Shown: positions 59,530-64,000 of the stretch, one piece after another | How the letters are laid out: each line of letters starts with the position of its first letter | Numbering within the stretch: the stretch's first letter is position 1 | Program-made: the position numbers and the translations under genes | Assembly: GCA_014138725.1 (NCBI GenBank) | Contig: JACJID010000006.1 | Coordinates: 700,122-764,121, forward strand | Length of the DNA stretch: 64,000 bases | Reading direction: 5' to 3' | Source of the DNA: Kutzneria viridogrisea | GTDB lineage: Bacteria; Actinomycetota; Actinomycetes; Mycobacteriales; Pseudonocardiaceae | Notes under the pieces: generated by a model | Told to the model about the DNA's origin: nothing | Database searches by the model: none | What the model saw: only the letters and a program-made list of their open reading frames with translations

Positions 59530-59994
59530 TCACGGCAGTTCCAGCCCGCGCGCGGGGTCCAGCGGGATCTGTCGCAGCACCAGGCGGCTGCGCAGTTCGC
59601 GTACCCCGTGCTCGCGCTTGAGCTGGTCGATCAGGTCCTCGAACTCGGCGGTGTCCACACAGGCCATACGCAGCTGGTAGTCGTACTCCCCGGTGACGTG
59701 CGCCGCGGAGAAGATCTGCGGGAAGCCCAGCAGCCCGCGCTCGAACTCGGCCCCGGACACCCCGTCGCGCAGGCGCACATCACTGAGCATCACCAGCGGG
59801 CGGCCCAGTGCGGCGAAGTCCAGGTCCGCCCGGTAGCCGCGGATCACGCCCTCGCGGGCCATCCGCCGCACCCGGTCGGCCGCGGCGTTCGAGCTCAGCC
59901 GCACCGACCGGCCCAGGTCCTGGTAGGTGATCCGGCCCTCGTGCAGCAGCACGGTGAGGATTTCCCGGTCCACCGCGTCAAGATTCACGGTCAT
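59530..59994 (-). CDS. Lrp/AsnC-family regulator
   Basis: A 154-residue feast/famine regulator. The N-terminal HTH (LDAVDREILTVLLHEGRITYQDLGRSVRLSSNAAADRVRRM pieces) and the C-terminal RAM domain (VTGEYDYQLRMACVDTAEFEDLIDQL) are complete. It senses an amino acid and usually controls a divergent amino-acid exporter or enzyme. ATG 59994 is divergent from the two-gene exporter operon, with the palindrome 60007-60021 between them. Confidence 0.92.
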   Translation of the reverse strand: MTVNLDAVDREILTVLLHEGRITYQDLGRSVRLSSNAAADRVRRMAREGVIRGYRADLDFAALGRPLVMLSDVRLRDGVSGAEFERGLLGFPQIFSAAHVTGEYDYQLRMACVDTAEFEDLIDQLKREHGVRELRSRLVLRQIPLDPARGLELP

Positions 59995-60006
59995 TCCGGC
60001 ACTCTA

Positions 60007-60021
60007 CTGCGATTATCGCAG
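60007..60021. promoter_or_regulatory. 15-bp Lrp-type palindrome
   Basis: CTGCGAT and ATCGCAG flank one T. The size and symmetry fit an Lrp/AsnC site. It lies 13 bp from the regulator start and 67 bp before the exporter operon. A second inverted repeat (GCCGAGA 60038-60044, TCTCGGC 60057-60063) follows near the exporter start. Confidence 0.65.
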
Positions 60022-60087
60022 CAGCAAGCGTTTGCCTGCCGAGAATTCCGCGCCACTCTCGGCGGCTTCGTTGAGAGGGTCGAGGTC

Positions 60088-60888
60088 ATGGGTTCGTTGC
60101 TGCTGAAGTTCCTGCTGACCCCCACCCTGATCGTGCTCGCCTCACTCGTGCAGCGTCGCTGGGGCCTGGTCGGCCTGCCGCTCACCTCCGCCCCGCTGCT
60201 GCTCGCACTCACCCTGGACGAGGGCCCCGAGTTCGCGGTGCGCACGGCCACCGCCACCCTGGGCGGCCAACTGTGCGTGGCCGCGTTCTGCCTCGGCTAC
60301 GCACGCACCGGGGCCCGCCACGGTTGGCCGCTCGCGCTGGGCGTGGCCTGCTGCTGCTTCGCGATCACCGCGCTCGCCCTGCACCTGGTGGAACTGCCGC
60401 TCGTCCTGCTCGTGGCCCTGGTTCCGCTCGGTTTGTCCACGGCGCTGCTCGCCTGGCCGCTGGTGCCCGCCGACGAGACCCTGCCCACCGGCCCTGCCTG
60501 GGAACTGGTCGCCAGGGTGCTGGTGGCCGTCAGCTTCCTGCTGCTGATCACGGAGTCGGCGGCCCTGCTGGGTTCGCGTGTCGCCGGGCTGATCGCGCCG
60601 TTCCCCGTCTTCGTCAGCCTGCTCACGGTCTGCACGCACCGGGGCGTCGGCCCCAGTGCCGCGCTCGGTGTGCTGCGCGCCGCGGTCACCTCGGCGTTCT
60701 CCGGTGCGGTGTTCTTCCTCACGGTGCTGCTCGCCTTGCCCGCACTCGGCACGGCCTGGGCCTTCGGGCTCGCGCTGGTCGCGACGGTGCTCGCTCACCT
60801 GCTGGTCGGGCCATTCACCAGTGGATCGAAAGCGGCTGGTTCATGTATTGGACGCATGACCCGGCCGGAACTAGCTTCCCGTTCATGA
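60088..60888 (+). CDS. integral membrane protein, first gene of the Lrp-linked operon
   Basis: A 266-residue protein with about eight hydrophobic segments, beginning MGSLLLKFLLTPTLIVLASL. LLALTLDEGPEFAVRTA and VAGLIAPFPVFVSLLTVCTH are likely loop or pore parts. I do not recognise the family; the fold resembles small permeases. ATG 60088 has GAGAGGGTCGAGG before it. The last codons overlap the MFS gene start (ATGA), so they are co-translated. Confidence 0.78.
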   Translation: MGSLLLKFLLTPTLIVLASLVQRRWGLVGLPLTSAPLLLALTLDEGPEFAVRTATATLGGQLCVAAFCLGYARTGARHGWPLALGVACCCFAITALALHLVELPLVLLVALVPLGLSTALLAWPLVPADETLPTGPAWELVARVLVAVSFLLLITESAALLGSRVAGLIAPFPVFVSLLTVCTHRGVGPSAALGVLRAAVTSAFSGAVFFLTVLLALPALGTAWAFGLALVATVLAHLLVGPFTSGSKAAGSCIGRMTRPELASRS

Positions 60889-62126
60889 CCACGTCCGACC
60901 AGGCGCATCGACGTGGCAGCCCGGAATTCCGGCGGATCGCACTCGCCCTGTTCGCCGCCGGGCTCGCCACGTTCATGGTGCTCTACTGCACCCAACCCCT
61001 GCTCCCGCTGTTCGCCCAGGACTACCGGCTGACCCCGGCCGAGGCCAGCCTCGCCGTGTCGGTGTGCACCGGCACGCTGGCACTGGCGATCCTGCCGCTC
61101 AGCTCGCTGTCCGAGGCATGGGGCCGGATCCCGGTGATGACGGCCTCCCTGTTCTGCTCCGCGGCGCTGCAACTCGTGGTGGCGCTGAGCCCCTCGTTCC
61201 CCGTGCTACTGGTGGCACGCGGCCTGCAGGGCATCGCGCTGGCCGGGCTGCCCGCGGTGGCCATGGCCTATCTCTCCGAGGAGGTGCACCGAGGCTCGCT
61301 CGGTTTCGCCATGGGCCTCTACGTCGGGGGCAACAGCATCGGCGGCATGGGCGGCCGGGTGATCACCGGGCTGGTCACCGATGTCGCGGGCTGGCGCTGG
61401 GCGCTGGCCACCGTCGGACTGGTCTCCCTGGGCTGCGCGGTGCTGTTCCGGCTGGCGGTCCCCGCCTCGGGCAACTTCCGGCGTGCGCCGCTGCGACTGG
61501 GCGCGCTGGCCCGTGGCGTGGCGGGCAGTGTCGCCGACTCCGGGCTGCGCAGGCTGTACACCATCGGGTTCCTGCTGATGGCCTGCTTCGTCACGATCTA
61601 CAACTTCCTCGGCTTCCGACTGCTGGGCGCCCCGTTCTGGCTGTCGCAGGCAGTGGTCGGCCTGATCTCGGTGGCCTACCTGGCGGGCACCGCCTCCTCA
61701 CCGGCCGCGGGCCGGCTGGTGGATCGCTTCGGGCGGCGCAAGGTGTTCTGGCTGACCACGGTGGTGATGCTCGCCGGGCTCGGGCTGCTGCTGTCGGACA
61801 ACCTGGTGCTGCTGGTGATCGGCCTGCTCGTGCTCACCGCGGGCTTCTTCGCCGCGCACACCGTGGCCAGCGGCTGGGTCGGTGCGCGGGCGCAGGCCAA
61901 CCGCGCGCAGGCCTCCGCCGCCTACCTGCTCTGCTACTACCTGGGCAGCAGCGTGGGCGGTTCGGTCGGCGGCCTGGCCTTCAGCGGCGGCGGCTGGCTC
62001 GCCGTCACCGGGTTCACCGCGGCGCTGACCCTGGGCTGCCTGGCGATTGGGTTCAGCCTGCGCTCCCTGGTGCCCGCCGCGCCGGTCACCCCGCTGCCGG
62101 TGCCCTCGCTCAGCGCAGGTCGCTGA
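60885..62126 (+). CDS. MFS exporter (YnfM/arabinose-efflux type)
   Basis: A 413-residue major-facilitator protein with 12 membrane segments. TFMVLYCTQPLLPLFAQDYRL near the N-terminus and SEAWGRIPVMTASLF (motif A) are typical of the YnfM-like drug/sugar exporters; motif A recurs as RLVDRFGRRKVFWL. ATG 60885 overlaps the previous gene. Divergent Lrp control suggests export of an amino acid or related compound. The stop overlaps the convergent EspG gene by 17 bp. Confidence 0.9.
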   Translation: MTTSDQAHRRGSPEFRRIALALFAAGLATFMVLYCTQPLLPLFAQDYRLTPAEASLAVSVCTGTLALAILPLSSLSEAWGRIPVMTASLFCSAALQLVVALSPSFPVLLVARGLQGIALAGLPAVAMAYLSEEVHRGSLGFAMGLYVGGNSIGGMGGRVITGLVTDVAGWRWALATVGLVSLGCAVLFRLAVPASGNFRRAPLRLGALARGVAGSVADSGLRRLYTIGFLLMACFVTIYNFLGFRLLGAPFWLSQAVVGLISVAYLAGTASSPAAGRLVDRFGRRKVFWLTTVVMLAGLGLLLSDNLVLLVIGLLVLTAGFFAAHTVASGWVGARAQANRAQASAAYLLCYYLGSSVGGSVGGLAFSGGGWLAVTGFTAALTLGCLAIGFSLRSLVPAAPVTPLPVPSLSAGR

Positions 62127-62823
62127 GCAGCTGGCACAGCCGCCGGGTGATGCCCGCGCTGTCGGTCGGGGTGAACACCGTGCCCTGCCCGTGCCGGACC
62201 TCGTAGCGGTAGCGGCCCGCGGCCACGTCGAACCAGCCCAGCGGGCCGCCGCCGCGCCAGCCGCGGCCGTCCAGCCTGCCGTGCACCGCGAACCGCCCGA
62301 CCCGGCTGCGGACCCCGCGCAGCAGGTGCCGGTGGGACCGCGCCGAGACCGGTTCCAGGAAGTCCTCGTGCCCGGCCGATTGGGACACGGTCAGCACCCC
62401 GTTGGGGGCGGCCCGGTTGTCCGGGATCGCCGCGACAGCGCGGTCCACCAGGTCCTCGACCGGGATCTGGTCCAGCACGAGCCAGTCCTCCCGCAGCACC
62501 GCGTGCACCGCGCGCCCTGCCCCGGACACCGCACGGGCCGCCAACTGCTCCCCGGAGGACACGTCGAGCAGCGCGATCGTCGACACGGCCAGCTCGCCAC
62601 CGGCCAGCAGTGCCAGCGAGTCCGCCAGTTCGGGCAGGACCCGTCTTCGCCCGTCCAGCAGTTCGCGCTCGGCCAGCTCGCGCCACACCCGCTCGCGGAT
62701 CACCGCCCGCTGGGCCAGATCGGCCCCGGCGGACGGGATCTCCAGCGGGAACGGGTACGCACCCAGCCCGGCCTGCTCCCACAGCAGGTCCACCGCGGTC
62801 AGGTGCAGGCGGAACGACTCCAC
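62110..62823 (-). CDS. EspG-family ESX secretion chaperone
   Basis: A 237-residue cytoplasmic chaperone-like protein. The start ESFRLHLTAVDLLWEQAGLGAYPFPLEIP and the end GRYRYEVRHGQGTVFTPTDSAGITRRL are characteristic of the EspG family, which binds PE/PPE substrates of type VII secretion. GTG 62823 directly follows the stop codon of the PPE-like gene upstream (62824), so chaperone and substrate are translated together. Confidence 0.88.
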   Translation of the reverse strand: MESFRLHLTAVDLLWEQAGLGAYPFPLEIPSAGADLAQRAVIRERVWRELAERELLDGRRRVLPELADSLALLAGGELAVSTIALLDVSSGEQLAARAVSGAGRAVHAVLREDWLVLDQIPVEDLVDRAVAAIPDNRAAPNGVLTVSQSAGHEDFLEPVSARSHRHLLRGVRSRVGRFAVHGRLDGRGWRGGGPLGWFDVAAGRYRYEVRHGQGTVFTPTDSAGITRRLCQLLSDLR

Positions 62824-63993
62824 TCAGTCCTCGCCGATCACCGGGGGCGCGGTGCTCGGCACGCCGTCGAACCAGAACTCGTCGTGCTCCTGCTTGAGGA
62901 ACTGCGCCTGCTGGTGCTCACCATCCTGTTTCCGCTTGGACTTGTCCACCGGCGGCAGCAGTCCGTCCCGTCCCGCCGCACCGCCAGGTCCGGTCGCGGC
63001 CCCAGGCCGGGCGGTGGCGCCGGGGCGGCCCGTCACCGAGCCCGGTAAGCCGGTGCCGCCGGGTCGGCCGACCGTACTGCCGGGTCGGCCGGTCGAGCCG
63101 CCGCGCAGGCCCGTCGCACCGGGTAGACCGGTCCCGCTGCCGGGCAGGCCCGCCGTGCCGGGCAGTCCGATCGTGGTCGGCAGACCGGTGGATCCTGCGC
63201 TCGACGGTGCCGTTGTGCCCGGCAGGCCAGCGGTTCCCGGTGGGACGGGAACCTCGGAGCCTTGCGTATCTGTTGTCGTTACTGGGAATTGGCTCGGCGT
63301 TGGCTCCGATAACCTGTCGGGCACGGATTTGCTCGGTGGCTCAGTTGTTCCGCTGGTGGTCACGGTGACCTTGGGCTGGACGGGCTGTGGTTGCGGCACA
63401 ACAGGTGTCGTTCCGGAATGGTCCACGACGCCTGTGCCCTGCACTGCGTGCTCGGGAGCCCGGAACAGCGGCATGGCCCGCACGCTGTCGCCCAGGCTGG
63501 CCTCCATTGTGGACATGACCCGCGCCGCCTCCAGCCGGGCGTTCTGCTTCGCGGTGAAGCGCTGCTCGATGGCCGCCACGGTGGAGCCGATCTCGAACGG
63601 GTCCGCCCTCAGCAACTCCCGCAGTGCGTCGGCATTGCTGTACTGCACCACTTCCGGCATGGCGTTCTTCGCCAACTCGGCGGCCTCGCCCTGCATGGCG
63701 AACTTGTCGCTCACGTACTTCGCGGCGTGCCCGTTCTCCAGTGCGCTGTCAGCCAGCCGCATGATGGCCGCGCGCGCCCGGTCCGCTGCCTCGCCCTGCC
63801 AGTAGTTGGCGCTGGCGGCCACTGCCTTGGCCAGTTCGCCGTGCAGGTCGGTCAACACGACGCCTACCTCGTTGCACACCTGTCCGAAGTGGTGGACCTG
63901 CGTCGGGTCCATGTTCTCGGTGACCATGGCCTTGAGGTCTTCGTGCTCGTAGCTGGCGTAGTTCGTCCCCGGCATCGACACCGGGGTGCGCAT
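62824..63993 (-). CDS. PPE-like ESX substrate with GLPG-rich tail
   Basis: A protein of at least 389 residues; the gene may start further right, beyond the window. The N-terminal 190 residues form a helical PPE/WXG100-like domain (YEHEDLKAMVTENMDPTQVH, then ANYWQGEAADRARAAI with the WxG turn). A long Pro/Gly/Thr tail follows, with repeated GLPG/GRPG collagen-like units between about 250 and 335, then a Lys/Arg cluster KSKRKQD and an acidic end. The adjacent EspG supports secretion by an ESX system. The tail may reach into or through the cell wall. Confidence 0.82.
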   Translation of the reverse strand: MRTPVSMPGTNYASYEHEDLKAMVTENMDPTQVHHFGQVCNEVGVVLTDLHGELAKAVAASANYWQGEAADRARAAIMRLADSALENGHAAKYVSDKFAMQGEAAELAKNAMPEVVQYSNADALRELLRADPFEIGSTVAAIEQRFTAKQNARLEAARVMSTMEASLGDSVRAMPLFRAPEHAVQGTGVVDHSGTTPVVPQPQPVQPKVTVTTSGTTEPPSKSVPDRLSEPTPSQFPVTTTDTQGSEVPVPPGTAGLPGTTAPSSAGSTGLPTTIGLPGTAGLPGSGTGLPGATGLRGGSTGRPGSTVGRPGGTGLPGSVTGRPGATARPGAATGPGGAAGRDGLLPPVDKSKRKQDGEHQQAQFLKQEHDEFWFDGVPSTAPPVIGED

Positions 63994-64000
63994 CGCCAGG

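Overview
The window is high-GC, densely packed DNA from a filamentous actinobacterium, most likely a member of the Pseudonocardiaceae. The evidence is GC-biased third codon positions, frequent GTG starts, an SsgA-family sporulation protein, an EspG/PPE pair of the ESX (type VII) type, and a dispersed family of hairpin repeats with the core ATGAAAGTGCCGTTC. The genus cannot be fixed from sequence alone. I see no insertion sequence, prophage, CRISPR array or rRNA operon. There is one tRNA gene (tRNA-His). The window reads as ordinary chromosome with many short regulatory RNAs and operators.

Layout. 0-9 kb: secreted chymotrypsin-like protease, LysR regulator, a large secreted multi-domain alpha-1,3-glucanase (GH87 type), a HelD/HelR-like helicase, and a ferredoxin-metallo-beta-lactamase fusion. 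9-13 kb: tRNA-His, oligoribonuclease, a HerA-like ATPase, and an ArsR-like regulator overlapping peptide deformylase. 13-20 kb: acyl-CoA synthetase with a fused two-domain reductase, acetyltransferase, ferredoxin reductase, and a glycosyltransferase broken by an 11-bp tandem duplication. 20-27 kb: membrane proteins, drug exporter, SsgA-like protein, acetyltransferase, TPR proteins and a two-HTH regulator. 27-34 kb: a PucR-type regulator facing a lactate-oxidase/2-hydroxyacid dehydrogenase pair, then secreted and membrane proteins. 34-35.6 kb: DAHP synthase behind an aromatic attenuator. 35.6-40.5 kb: a gamma-glutamylation catabolic operon (glutamine synthetase-like, PuuD-like hydrolase, aldehyde dehydrogenase, SDR, FadR-type regulator). 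40.6-48.4 kb: secreted GH16 glucanase, MpaB-like oxygenase, FMN reductase behind a Cys-rich leader peptide, small envelope proteins, and a MocR-regulated pair. 48.8-51.8 kb: a fused alpha-beta glycyl-tRNA synthetase. 52-57.5 kb: EACC1-like protein, TetR/membrane protein/P450, PIG-V-like protein, and an Erm methyltransferase behind a leader peptide with the RLR stalling motif. 57.4-64 kb: GntR/membrane pair, CHRD protein, Lrp regulator facing a two-gene exporter operon, and the EspG/PPE pair at the edge.

Regulation by short RNA and DNA elements is the most interesting theme. Three different leader-peptide attenuators (aromatic amino acids, cysteine, macrolide) lie within 22 kb. Clear palindromic operators sit at the starts of the ArsR-like, PucR-, Lrp- and MFS-linked genes. 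Seven hairpin repeats have covarying arms. Three short repeat arrays are phased at exactly 21 or 22 bp between genes.

Functional links. The GH87 and GH16 enzymes could together attack alpha-1,3- and beta-1,3-glucans of fungal walls. The Erm protein and the MFS exporters suggest antibiotic self-protection or resistance. EspG and the PPE-like protein probably belong to an ESX locus continuing to the right.
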